Shown here piece by piece: positions 17,394 to 24,904 of a stretch of DNA of 41,192 nucleotides. The notes beneath the pieces were generated by a model. The model did not search any database. It was not told the DNA's origin and was given only the letters and a program-made list of their open reading frames with translations. How positions within the stretch are numbered: position 1 is the stretch's first letter; the number at the start of each line of letters is the position of its first letter. Source of the DNA: an uncultured Eubacteriales bacterium (GTDB taxonomy: Bacteria > Bacillota > Clostridia > Christensenellales > Aristaeellaceae); contig CADASI010000018.1 in assembly GCA_902790525.1 (NCBI GenBank), forward strand, positions 1 through 41,192. The letters are read 5' to 3'. Both the position numbers and the translations under genes were made by a program.

Positions 17394-18772
17394 CGACGCT
17401 GATCCGCGGCGGGACGATCGTGACCGACGAGCGCCTGTTCAGGGGCGACATCCTCATAAAAGACGGCAGGATCGCCGAAATCTCGAACCGCGCTGACGCC
17501 GACGAGGTGATCGACGCCACGGGCAAGTACGTGCTGCCCGGCGCGGTGGACATCCACACCCACATGGACCTCGACGTGGGCATCGCCCGGGTGATCGACG
17601 ACTTCTACACCGGCACCGTGGCGGCGGCCTGCGGCGGCACCACCACCATCGTGGACCACATGGCCTTCGGCCCGAAGGGCTGCAGCCCCTGGCATCAGGT
17701 GAAGGAATACCACCGGCTGGCGGACGGCGTTGCCGCGGTGGACTACGGCTTCCACGGGGTGCTGCAGCACGTGGACGACGCCGCGCTCGACGACATGGCG
17801 CAGATCGCCGCCGACGAGGGCATCACCAGCTTCAAGATCTACATGACCTATGACTACCGGCTTAACGACCTCGACCTGATGAAGGTGCTCTCCCGCGCCG
17901 AAAGGGGGGGCATACTGATCGCCGCGCACTGCGAGAACCACGGCGTGGTGACGTACTTCCGGGAGCGGTTCGTCCGGGAGGGGAAAACCCAGGCCCGCTG
18001 GCACCCCGTCAGCCGTCCCGCCGTGGCCGAGGCCGAGGCGGTGAACCGGCTGCTCTGCCTGGCGCATGCCGCCGGGGACGCGCCGGTGTACGTGGTGCAC
18101 CTGTCCACCCGCGCGGGGCTCGAGGAGATCCGCAAAGCCCGCGCCGCGGGGCAGAGGCGCTTCGGGGCCGAGACCTGCCCGCAGTACCTGCTGTTGGATG
18201 AAGCGCTGTACGACGACCCGCAGCAGGGTTTAAAGGCCCTGATGGCCCCGCCCCTGCGCGCGCAGGCCGACCGGGACGCGCTGTGGGCGGCGCTTGCGGG
18301 GGACGAGCTGGACACCGTCGCCACCGACCACTGCCCCTTCACCTTTGCCAAACAGAAGCAGCAGGGCGCGCAGGACTTCACCAAGTGCCCCAGCGGCGCG
18401 CCGGGGGTGGAGGAGCGGCTGATTTTGCTGTACTCGGAGGGCGTCGCCAGGGGCCGGATCACGCTGCCGCAGCTGGTGAAATACGCCTGCGTGAACCCCG
18501 CGCGGGTGGCGGGGCTGTACCCGAGGAAGGGCGCGATCACCCCCGGCGCGGACGCCGATCTGGTGATACTGGACCCCGACAGGGAGTGGACCCTGACCAC
18601 GGAAAGGCTCCACGGCAACGCGGACTACACCTGCTACGAGGGCATGCCCGTGAAGGGCATGATCGAGCGCGTGCTGCTGCGGGGCAGGACCGTGGCGATG
18701 AACGGCGATTTCACCGGCGAACGCGGCAGCGGGCAGTACCTGCGCCGCGCTCGGAGCGCGCTGGCTCTATGA
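17390..18772 (+). CDS. hyuA: dihydropyrimidinase/hydantoinase-like HyuA
   Basis: Cyclic amidohydrolase of 460 residues that opens dihydropyrimidine, hydantoin or related rings. Metal ligands are visible as H56 and H58 (DIHTH), carboxylated K149 (SFKIYMTY), H180 (AHCEN), H237 (VHLST) and D313 (ATDHCPF). In purine clusters it probably opens a ring produced by YgfK or xanthine dehydrogenase action; this role is inferred from context. It is coupled by ATGA overlaps to the upstream dehydrogenase and the downstream MocA-like gene. Length matches E. coli HyuA (461). Confidence 0.92.
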   Translation: MTTLIRGGTIVTDERLFRGDILIKDGRIAEISNRADADEVIDATGKYVLPGAVDIHTHMDLDVGIARVIDDFYTGTVAAACGGTTTIVDHMAFGPKGCSPWHQVKEYHRLADGVAAVDYGFHGVLQHVDDAALDDMAQIAADEGITSFKIYMTYDYRLNDLDLMKVLSRAERGGILIAAHCENHGVVTYFRERFVREGKTQARWHPVSRPAVAEAEAVNRLLCLAHAAGDAPVYVVHLSTRAGLEEIRKARAAGQRRFGAETCPQYLLLDEALYDDPQQGLKALMAPPLRAQADRDALWAALAGDELDTVATDHCPFTFAKQKQQGAQDFTKCPSGAPGVEERLILLYSEGVARGRITLPQLVKYACVNPARVAGLYPRKGAITPGADADLVILDPDREWTLTTERLHGNADYTCYEGMPVKGMIERVLLRGRTVAMNGDFTGERGSGQYLRRARSALAL

Positions 18773-19401
18773 CGAACATCGGCTGCATACTGATGGCCTC
18801 CGGGGTCTCCGCGCGGTACGGAAGGAACAAGCTGCTGGAGGAGATCGACGGCCGGGCGGTCATACTGCACGCCGCCGACAGCCTGATCGGGGCCGGGCTC
18901 GCGCCGCTGGCGGTGACCCGGAGCGCGGAAGTCAAGGCGCTGCTGGACCGGGCGGGGATTCGCTGCGTCCTCCACGACGGCCCGCGCAAGTGCGACACCA
19001 TGCGCGTGGGCCTTATAAACCTGCCCGCGGACGCGGCGGGCTATCTGTTCATGCCCGCCGACCAGCCCCTCGCGCTCCCCGAATCGCTGAAAAGGCTGGT
19101 CGAGGCGTTCCTCGAAGACCCCTCCCGGGCCGTGCGGCTGGGCTACGGGGACGCCGTCGGCAGCCCCGTGATCTTCCCCGCCGCCTGCCGGGAGGCGCTC
19201 ATGCGCTACACCGGCGACCGCGGCGGCATGGACGTGCTCAGGACAAACCGCATCCCCTGCAAAACCGTCCAGTCCGCGCACCCCTGGGAGCTGTGGGACA
19301 TCGACACCCCCGAGGACATGGCGCGAATAAAGGCGATTAAAAACCACGAATGCGAAGGGCCTGTCCTTATCAGGCGTGACAGGTTCACCGATACGAAATG
19401 A
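18769..19401 (+). CDS. mocA: MocA/MobA-like nucleotidyltransferase (molybdenum cofactor cytidylyltransferase)
   Basis: NTP-transferase fold protein of 210 residues, likely attaching CMP to molybdopterin to make the cytosine dinucleotide cofactor used by the xanthine dehydrogenases. The N-terminus CILMASGVSARYGRNKLLEE is a relaxed version of the LAAGxSxRxGxxK nucleotide-binding loop, and FMPADQPL contains the metal-binding aspartate. The C-terminal DIDTPEDMARI is typical. Start ATG 18769 overlaps the hyuA stop by ATGA. E. coli MocA (YgfJ) is about 192 residues. It closes the first part of the operon. Confidence 0.88.
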   Translation: MTNIGCILMASGVSARYGRNKLLEEIDGRAVILHAADSLIGAGLAPLAVTRSAEVKALLDRAGIRCVLHDGPRKCDTMRVGLINLPADAAGYLFMPADQPLALPESLKRLVEAFLEDPSRAVRLGYGDAVGSPVIFPAACREALMRYTGDRGGMDVLRTNRIPCKTVQSAHPWELWDIDTPEDMARIKAIKNHECEGPVLIRRDRFTDTK

Positions 19402-19428
19402 CGGCACAGGAAATACAAAGATTGCCTA

Positions 19429-19457
19429 TTGAGAACCCGGCGGGGTTGTGGTATCAT
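19429..19457 (+). promoter_or_regulatory. sigma-A-type promoter for the toxin-antitoxin pair
   Basis: TTGAGA (19429-19434), a 17-base spacer, and TATCAT (19452-19457), about 60 bases before the antitoxin ATG. Each hexamer has one deviation from consensus. It would let the pair be expressed independently of the surrounding operon. Confidence 0.6.
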
Positions 19458-19518
19458 ACTGTATGGATGATCGTGTCCGGACGAGGGGACGCCATGGACA
19501 GAGAAAGGGTGATCGTAT

Positions 19519-19755
19519 ATGTTGGCAATTCAAGGTTATTATGATGGCGTAACCATCAAGCCCCTTGAAAAAATAGCGGCAAAGCCCAATCAGCGCGTCA
19601 TTATCACAATACTGGATGAATATGTGGAGCCGATCAAGGTTGTTCGCAAAAAGGGAATGCGTGGGGTCCTCGCACAGTACGCTGACCCGGAACTCAGAGA
19701 GAAGGAAAACGGCGCCTGGGAGCGTGCTGTGGTGGGAAAATATGGTAATACTTGA
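19519..19755 (+). CDS. probable antitoxin of a VapC-type toxin-antitoxin pair
   Basis: Small 78-residue protein (MLAIQGYYDG at the start, PNQRVIITILDEY at 23-35) encoded directly before and overlapping a PIN toxin by 14 bases. The placement and size are those of an antitoxin; its fold was not identified from motifs, though an N-terminal DNA-binding part and a C-terminal toxin-binding tail would be expected. GAAAGGG precedes the ATG. The base composition is visibly lower in G+C than the flanking purine genes, suggesting acquisition. Confidence 0.7.
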   Translation: MLAIQGYYDGVTIKPLEKIAAKPNQRVIITILDEYVEPIKVVRKKGMRGVLAQYADPELREKENGAWERAVVGKYGNT

Positions 19756-20104
19756 TACGAACATGATATTGCGGTATCTGCTCAATGACGATCAGGAGAT
19801 GGCAGATATCGCCGAACAACATCTGAATGCCGGGGATGCGTCCGTTACGATCGAAGTCATTGCAGAAGTTGTTTATGTCCTCAAGGGCGTATATTCAATG
19901 GATCGCGATGTGATCGCCGAAACCGTCAAAGGTTTTTTGGAACTTGTAAATTGTCAGGAAATGGCAGTGTTGAATCTTGCGCTTGATACTTATGCGGAAC
20001 GCAATCTTGATTTTGTCGATTGCGTCCTGTATGGATATCATGCTGTTAAAGGCATTGAAATAGCGACATTCGACAAGAAGCTGAAAAAACTGCTTGAATC
20101 CTGA
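19742..20104 (+). CDS. vapC: VapC-like PIN-domain ribonuclease toxin
   Basis: PIN nuclease of 120 residues. Acidic active-site residues are visible as the Asp in ILDTNMI near the N-terminus, Glu in IEVIAEVVY (about 40), Asp in LDFVDCVLYGY and Asp in IATFDKKL. Such toxins cleave RNA, often tRNA, when released from the antitoxin. The ATG at 19742 overlaps the antitoxin frame, giving translational coupling. Low G+C and its own promoter mark it as a separate module inside the metabolic cluster. Confidence 0.85.
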   Translation: MVILDTNMILRYLLNDDQEMADIAEQHLNAGDASVTIEVIAEVVYVLKGVYSMDRDVIAETVKGFLELVNCQEMAVLNLALDTYAERNLDFVDCVLYGYHAVKGIEIATFDKKLKKLLES

Positions 20105-20156
20105 TGGGGAATCGCACTTGGTTTCGCTTTGACGCAAACGCCTCTGTCCAATGCGC

Positions 20157-20196
20157 TTGACAACATGAATTAACCATAGTACAATAACTATGGTTA
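20157..20196 (+). promoter_or_regulatory. promoter with palindromic operator over the -10 box
   Basis: TTGACA (20157-20162), a 17-base spacer and TACAAT (20180-20185). A perfect 9-bp inverted repeat TAACCATAG / CTATGGTTA (20171-20179 and 20188-20196) has the -10 box exactly in its 8-base centre. A protein bound here would block RNA polymerase; the ModE-like regulator encoded 37 bases downstream is a candidate. A run of seven T follows, so the hairpin might also end transcripts from vapC. No other feature is seen in 20105-20156. Confidence 0.68.
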
Positions 20197-20232
20197 TTTT
20201 TTTGGAAACATAACGCTAAAGAGAGGCTTACG

Positions 20233-20586
20233 ATGGAAGCGAGGGTCAAGCTGACGCTATGGGGGGCGGAGAAGTTCTTCGGCCCCGGGGTGTGCGAGCT
20301 GTTGGAGCGGATACGGGACACCGGCTCCATACAGGCCGCGGCGGCGCAGATGGAGATGTCCTACACGAAGGCGTGGAAGATACTGAACCGCGCCGAGCGG
20401 GGCATGGGCGTCGCCCTGATCACCCGGGTGACGGGGGGCAAAAAGGGCGGCAGCTCCACGCTGACCGGGGCCGGGGAGAAGGCGGTCGCGGACTTCCGGG
20501 TGATGGAGGCGCGGCTGATGGCAGCGGGCAACGCGCTCTTAATCGAGTACGAACGCACATTCAGGCCCGGCGGGGAGGAAGCATGA
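20233..20586 (+). CDS. ModE-like winged-helix DNA-binding protein
   Basis: 117-residue protein matching the N-terminal DNA-binding half of ModE. A LysR-type helix-turn-helix occupies about residues 20-65 (IRDTGSIQAAAAQMEMSYTKAWK), followed by the wing region with GGKKGGSSTLT. There is no molybdate-binding (molbindin) domain, so it cannot sense molybdate the way E. coli ModE does, unless it responds to another ligand or partner. It leads the selenium/molybdenum maturation genes and overlaps the next gene by ATGA. The palindrome at 20171-20196 is a plausible binding site. Confidence 0.82.
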   Translation: MEARVKLTLWGAEKFFGPGVCELLERIRDTGSIQAAAAQMEMSYTKAWKILNRAERGMGVALITRVTGGKKGGSSTLTGAGEKAVADFRVMEARLMAAGNALLIEYERTFRPGGEEA

Positions 20587-21347
20587 GCGCGCGCTTCGGG
20601 GTGGGCATCGACATCGGCTCCACCTGCGCCAAGACGGTGGTCGTCGACCAGGGCGGCAACGTGATCTGGCGGGACCTCCGTCCCACCGGCTGGAGCAGCG
20701 TGGACACCGCGGAGGCCATACGGCGCGACCTGCCGCCGGAAATCACGGGCAATGCCCGGTGCGTGGCCACCGGCTACGGGCGCGTGTCGGCGCCGTTTGC
20801 GGACCGATGCGTCACGGAGATCACCTGCCACGCGAAAGGCGCGGCGGCGCTGTTCGGGCTTTGTGACCTCAACGTGATCGACATCGGCGGGCAGGACACC
20901 AAGCTGATCGTCCTGCAGGACGGCGCGGTGTCGGAGTTCGCGATGAACGACAAGTGCTCCGCGGGCACGGGCCGCTTCCTCGAGGTGATGGCGAACACCC
21001 TCGCCGTGACCCCCGCCGGGCTGTGCGACATGGCCGCCCGGGGCGCGCCGACGCGCATCAGCGCGCTGTGCACGGTGTTCGCGGAGTCGGAGGTCGTGGG
21101 CCTCATCGGGCGGGGCACGCCGCGGGAGAACATCGCCTGGGGCGTGGTGGACTCCGTCGCCCAGAAGGTCAAGACCCAAGCCGGCAAGCTGCGCCTCGGC
21201 CCGGGCCCCCTGTGCCTCACCGGCGGGCTGTGCGACTTCCCCTTCGTGCTCAGACGGCTGGAGGCGGCCTTCGGACGACCCGTGCGCACCGCGCCGGAAG
21301 CAAGGTTTGCCGGGGCGCTGGGGGCGGCGTTATTCGCTTTGAGATAG
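20583..21347 (+). CDS. BadF/BcrD-type ATP-dependent activase of a double-cubane reductase
   Basis: ASKHA-fold ATPase of 254 residues, member of the acyl-CoA dehydratase activase family. ATP-site motifs are GIDIGSTCAK (8-17) and DIGGQDTK. C125 (KCSAGTGRF) and C163 (ALCTVFAESE) are the ligands of a [4Fe-4S] cluster bridging the homodimer. It hydrolyses ATP to drive low-potential electrons into its partner, encoded 140 bases downstream. Similar to E. coli YjiL. Start ATG 20583 overlaps the ModE-like stop. Confidence 0.88.
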   Translation: MSARFGVGIDIGSTCAKTVVVDQGGNVIWRDLRPTGWSSVDTAEAIRRDLPPEITGNARCVATGYGRVSAPFADRCVTEITCHAKGAAALFGLCDLNVIDIGGQDTKLIVLQDGAVSEFAMNDKCSAGTGRFLEVMANTLAVTPAGLCDMAARGAPTRISALCTVFAESEVVGLIGRGTPRENIAWGVVDSVAQKVKTQAGKLRLGPGPLCLTGGLCDFPFVLRRLEAAFGRPVRTAPEARFAGALGAALFALR

Positions 21348-21353
21348 GCAAAT

Positions 21354-21384
21354 GAGGAGTTAGGAATTAGGAATTAGGAATTGA
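21354..21384. repeat. 7-bp tandem array (GGAGTTA/GGAATTA)
   Basis: About four heptamers start 6 bases after the activase stop codon. The inverted partner is at 21431-21449, so the intergenic RNA could form a stem around a 46-base centre. Confidence 0.82.
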
Positions 21385-21430
21385 GTTACTCGCTGCCGCG
21401 CGAGATACCCGTAAAGCTTCAAGCATTTAA

Positions 21431-21449
21431 TAATTCCTAATTCCTAATT
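21431..21449. repeat. 7-bp tandem array, inverted (TAATTCC)
   Basis: TAATTCC, TAATTCC, TAATT lie about 22 bases before the AAAGGAG of the reductase gene. They complement the array at 21354-21384 exactly over about 19 bases. Confidence 0.82.
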
Positions 21450-21487
21450 GAAATCCCAACACTACACCACAAAAGGAGATGTATCAT

Positions 21488-22762
21488 ATGGCTGACTACA
21501 TACAAATGTGGAAAGACCTCGGTATGGACCTTGAATCGCACGACATGCTGTGTCAGGTACTGCCCACGGCGGTGGGCGACGTGTTCATGACGCAGCAGAA
21601 CCGGCCCAAGGCCATGGATTTCTGGGATCTGGTGATCTCCGAGGTCCACGGCATCCGCCCCGCGGAGCTGATCGAGGCGCAGAAGGCGGGCCGCAAGGTG
21701 TTCGGCACGTTCTGCGTGTTCGTGCCGGACGAGATCGTCATCGCCTTGAACGGCATCGTGACCGGCCTGTGCGGCGGCTCGCAGTTCTGGGTGCCGGGCG
21801 GCGAGGCGGTGCTGCCGAAGAACACCTGTCCCCTGATCAAGGCGTCGGTGGGCGCGCGCCTCGGGCGGACCTGCCCGTTCTTCCGCATCGCGGACGTGTA
21901 CGTGGGCGAGACCACCTGCGACGGCAAGAAGAAGGCGTATGAGATCCTCGGCCAGGACGTGCCCATGATCATCATGGACGTGCCGCAGATGAAGCGCCCG
22001 AAGGACATCCTCAAGTGGAAGGACGAGATCGCCGAATTTGCCGCGAAGGCGGAGGCAATCACCGGCAACGCGCTGACCGTCGAAAACCTGAAGGCCGCCA
22101 TACGCACCGTCAACGAAAAGCGCAGGGCCATGGCGCGGGTCTACGACGCCCGCAAGAGCCTGAACCTGCCCATCTCCGGCCGCGACGCGCTGTTGATGAC
22201 CCAGATCTCCTTCTTCGACGACCCCGTCCGCTGCGCGCAGATGTGCAACCGCCTGGCCGACGAGCTGGAGCAGCGCATCAAAGACGGCGTCAGCGTGGCG
22301 AAGCCCGGCGACAAGCGCATACTGATCACCGGCACGCCGCTGGCGGTGCCCAACTGGAAGCTGCACAACATCGTCGAGACCAGCGGCGCGGTGGTGGTGT
22401 GCGAGGAGATGTGCACCGGCACCCGCTACTTTGAAAACCTGGTGGACGATTCCGGCGAGACGCTGGACGACCTCTTCATGGCCCTGGCCGAGCGCTACAT
22501 GAAGAACAACTGCGCCTGCTTCACCCCCAACCCGGGGCGCATAGAGGACATCATACGGCTGGCGCGGGCGTACCATGCGGACGGCGTGATCGATTGCAGC
22601 CTCAAGTTCTGCGGACTGTACGACATCGAGAAGCGGACGGTCTCGGAGGCGCTGCGGGCCGAGGGCATCCCGGTACTGTCGCTGGAGACCGACTACGAGG
22701 ACTCCGACGCCGGGCAGCTCCGCACCCGCATCGAGGCGTTCGTGGAGATGCTCAACGGCTGA
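21488..22762 (+). CDS. double-cubane-cluster-type reductase (HgdB-like, 2-hydroxyacyl-CoA dehydratase family)
   Basis: 424-residue protein of the HgdB/FldC superfamily, the partner of the activase. Cysteines at 76, 95, 114, 129, 144, 305, 309, 342, 344, 370 and 375 include candidates for an iron-sulfur cluster; single-subunit members such as the double-cubane protein and E. coli YjiM carry a double [4Fe-4S] cluster and reduce small substrates with ATP. Only one subunit is present, arguing against a genuine hydroxyacyl-CoA dehydratase, which needs two. AAAGGAG lies 9 bases before ATG 21488; an in-frame ATG at 21479 abuts the ribosome site and is unlikely. Substrate unknown; position within selenium genes suggests a link to Se or Mo cofactors or purine rings. 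Confidence 0.85.
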   Translation: MADYIQMWKDLGMDLESHDMLCQVLPTAVGDVFMTQQNRPKAMDFWDLVISEVHGIRPAELIEAQKAGRKVFGTFCVFVPDEIVIALNGIVTGLCGGSQFWVPGGEAVLPKNTCPLIKASVGARLGRTCPFFRIADVYVGETTCDGKKKAYEILGQDVPMIIMDVPQMKRPKDILKWKDEIAEFAAKAEAITGNALTVENLKAAIRTVNEKRRAMARVYDARKSLNLPISGRDALLMTQISFFDDPVRCAQMCNRLADELEQRIKDGVSVAKPGDKRILITGTPLAVPNWKLHNIVETSGAVVVCEEMCTGTRYFENLVDDSGETLDDLFMALAERYMKNNCACFTPNPGRIEDIIRLARAYHADGVIDCSLKFCGLYDIEKRTVSEALRAEGIPVLSLETDYEDSDAGQLRTRIEAFVEMLNG

Positions 22763-23022
22763 TGGTCCGCTACTATATACTCTTTGAAAACTACGAGCAG
22801 GGGCTCGCTCTCCACGACCTGCTGGATAATGCCGGGGTGATGAACCGCATCGCCCCGGCCCCCGCCGCGGCCCGGGGGAAGCTGTGCTGCGGCATGTCGC
22901 TGCTCGTCGAGGCAGACGCCATCGACGCCGCGCGGGACGTGATCGCGCGGGAAAGCGCGGCGCATTACGGCATCGTGCCGATGGAGGACCAGCTCCGGCC
23001 CAAGCGGGACAGATATTGTTAA
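22762..23022 (+). CDS. DUF3343 putative Se/S carrier protein, copy 1
   Basis: 86-residue protein of the DUF3343 family, proposed as a small selenium or sulfur carrier. It has the expected beta-alpha start RYYILFENYEQGLALHDLL and a central LCCGMSL with C42 and C43. It also ends in a C-terminal cysteine (RDRYC, C86), which may be a second redox or carrier site. Start overlaps the reductase stop by one base (TGATG), so the two are translationally coupled. A cysteine desulfurase follows. Confidence 0.85.
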   Translation: MVRYYILFENYEQGLALHDLLDNAGVMNRIAPAPAAARGKLCCGMSLLVEADAIDAARDVIARESAAHYGIVPMEDQLRPKRDRYC

Positions 23023-23037
23023 CCAGAGGTGTGTCTC

Positions 23038-24183
23038 ATGATCTATCTGGACAACGCCGCCACCACGATGATAAAACCCCCCTGCGTGGCGGAGGCGGTG
23101 ACGGCGGCGCTCACGTCGCTGGGCAACGCCTCCCGCGGGGCCCACGAGGGCGCGCTGAACACCAACCGCCTGCTGTACAGAACCCGCGGGAAGCTGGCGG
23201 ACTTCTTCGGCTGCCCGAAATCGGAGCAGGTCATATTCACCAACAACTCTACCGAGGCGCTGAACATCGCCCTGACCGGCACGCTGCGCCCGGGCGACCA
23301 CGTGATCACCACGGTATTGGAGCACAACTCGGTGCTCCGCCCGCTGTACCGGCTTCAAAGGGAGCGGGGCGTCGGGCTGTCCTTCGTGCCCGCGGACCGG
23401 CGGGGCTTAATCGACTATGCCGACTTTGAGCGGCTGATTCAGCCCAACACCCGGGCCGTCGTGTGCACCCACGCCTCGAACCTCACCGGCAACCTGCTGG
23501 ACATTAAGCGCATCGGGGAAATCGCGGCAAAGCACGGGCTATTGTTCATCGTGGACGCCTCCCAGACCGCCGGAGCCGTGCCCATCGACATGGTCGATAT
23601 GAACATCACCCTGCTGTGCTTCACCGGGCACAAGTCCATGATGGGGCCGCAGGGCACCGGCGGGCTGCTGATCAACGGGGACGTCGAGGTCGAGCCCTTC
23701 AAGGTGGGCGGCACCGGCGTGCAATCCTTCCTGACGACCCAGCCCCGGGAGTACCCCACGCGCCTCGAGGCCGGCACGCTGAACGGCCACGGCATCGCGG
23801 GCCTGTCCGCGGCGGTGGACTTCATTCGACAGACGGGCATCGACGCCATCCACGCCCATGAGATCGCCCTGGCGCGGCGGTTTCACGGGGTCGTGTCCGC
23901 CATCCCCGGCGTCGTGACCTACGGCGACTTCGCCACATGGGACCGCTGCCCCATCGTGGCGCTGAACGTCGGCGGCGCGGACTCGGCGCTGGTCTGCGAC
24001 GCCCTCTCCTGCGACTACGGCATCGCCACCCGCGCCGGCGCCCACTGCGCCCCGCTGATGCACCGGGCATTGGGCACCGAGAAACAGGGCGCGGTGCGGT
24101 TCAGCTTTGGGTACTTCAATACTGACGATGACGTGGAGGCGGCGGTTCAGGCCGTGAAGGAGATTGCGGAACGCATTGGATAA
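23038..24183 (+). CDS. class V cysteine desulfurase / selenocysteine lyase-like
   Basis: PLP enzyme of 381 residues that mobilises sulfur from cysteine or selenium from selenocysteine as an enzyme-bound persulfide or perselenide. The Schiff-base lysine is K199 (TGHKSMMGPQG) and the catalytic cysteine C337 (RAGAHCAPLMH). The family occurs beside SelD and YedF in genomes with selenium-dependent molybdenum hydroxylases, where it could supply selenide or the sulfido ligand of the cofactor. The ATG at 23038 is preferred over the GTG at 23029 because AGAGGTG is correctly placed. A heptamer array follows the stop. Confidence 0.88.
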   Translation: MIYLDNAATTMIKPPCVAEAVTAALTSLGNASRGAHEGALNTNRLLYRTRGKLADFFGCPKSEQVIFTNNSTEALNIALTGTLRPGDHVITTVLEHNSVLRPLYRLQRERGVGLSFVPADRRGLIDYADFERLIQPNTRAVVCTHASNLTGNLLDIKRIGEIAAKHGLLFIVDASQTAGAVPIDMVDMNITLLCFTGHKSMMGPQGTGGLLINGDVEVEPFKVGGTGVQSFLTTQPREYPTRLEAGTLNGHGIAGLSAAVDFIRQTGIDAIHAHEIALARRFHGVVSAIPGVVTYGDFATWDRCPIVALNVGGADSALVCDALSCDYGIATRAGAHCAPLMHRALGTEKQGAVRFSFGYFNTDDDVEAAVQAVKEIAERIG

Positions 24184-24215
24184 TGAGGAATTAGGAGATA
24201 GGAATTAGGAATTGG
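24184..24215. repeat. 7-bp tandem array (GGAATTA-type)
   Basis: Heptamer-type units (GAGGAAT, TAGGAGA, TAGGAAT, TAGGAAT) begin directly after the TAA of the desulfurase gene. Confidence 0.78.
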
Positions 24216-24225
24216 GGTTACAACC

Positions 24226-24251
24226 TCATTCCCCATTCCCCATTTCCCATT
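24226..24251. repeat. 7-bp tandem array (CCATTCC/CCATTTC)
   Basis: TCATTCC, CCATTCC, CCATTTC, CCATTC lie before the yedF ribosome site. The unit matches the array at 32281-32313 rather than its close neighbour at 24184, with which it pairs only partly. Confidence 0.78.
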
Positions 24252-24286
24252 CAAAACACCTATCATCACGAAAGGAAGCGTATAAT

Positions 24287-24904
24287 ATGGAACGCACACT
24301 CGACTGCATGGGCATGGCGTGTCCGCTGCCCGTGATCAACGCGAAGAAGGCCATCGAGGCCTTCACGGAGGACGGCACCCTCCGCATACTCGTGGACAAC
24401 GAGACGGCAGTTCAGAACCTCACCCGCCTGGGCGAGCACAACGGCTTTACGGTCACCTCCGCGCAGGACGGGGAAAAGGCGTTCACGGTCACGATGGCCG
24501 TGAAGGCATCCGCGGCGAAGGCGGCGACCGTCCCGGCGGAGGCGGTCAGCTGCGCCGTGCCCGCGAAGGGCGGCAGGGTGGTCGTGCTGTCCGCGGACAC
24601 CATGGGCGGCGGCGACGAGCAGCTCGGCAGGAAGCTGATGAAGGCCTTCATATTCGCGCTGACCAGTCAGGACGTACTGCCGGACAAGGTGATCTGCTAC
24701 AACCGCGGCGCGTTTCTGACCACGCAGGATCAGGACACCGTCAACGACTTGAAGAAGCTCGAGGCCGCCGGGGTCACCGTCATGACCTGCGGCACCTGCC
24801 TGGACTACTACGGCCTCAAGGAAGCGTTGAAGGTCGGCATCGTGTCCAACATGTACGATATCGTGGAGGCGCAGGTGGGCGCGTCCCTGATCATCCGGCC
24901 GTGA
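24287..24904 (+). CDS. yedF: sulfurtransferase-like selenium metabolism protein YedF
   Basis: 205-residue protein with a TusA/SirA domain (about 1-70) and a DsrE-like C-terminal domain (about 95-205). The CPxP motif is GMACPLPV with C12, the presumed thiol or selenol carrier residue. The C-terminal part has MTCGTCLDYYGL with two cysteines. This long form is the one tied to selenium-dependent molybdenum hydroxylases. It likely carries Se or S between the desulfurase and SelD or the cofactor. AAAGGAAG precedes the ATG; the start overlaps no other gene, and its stop overlaps the next start (TGATG). Confidence 0.9.
   Translation: MERTLDCMGMACPLPVINAKKAIEAFTEDGTLRILVDNETAVQNLTRLGEHNGFTVTSAQDGEKAFTVTMAVKASAAKAATVPAEAVSCAVPAKGGRVVVLSADTMGGGDEQLGRKLMKAFIFALTSQDVLPDKVICYNRGAFLTTQDQDTVNDLKKLEAAGVTVMTCGTCLDYYGLKEALKVGIVSNMYDIVEAQVGASLIIRP

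Noticed and set aside
21488-22762. Genuine 2-hydroxyacyl-CoA dehydratase
   Set aside because: Only one subunit and no CoA-transferase or acyl-CoA genes nearby; the single-subunit double-cubane type fits better.
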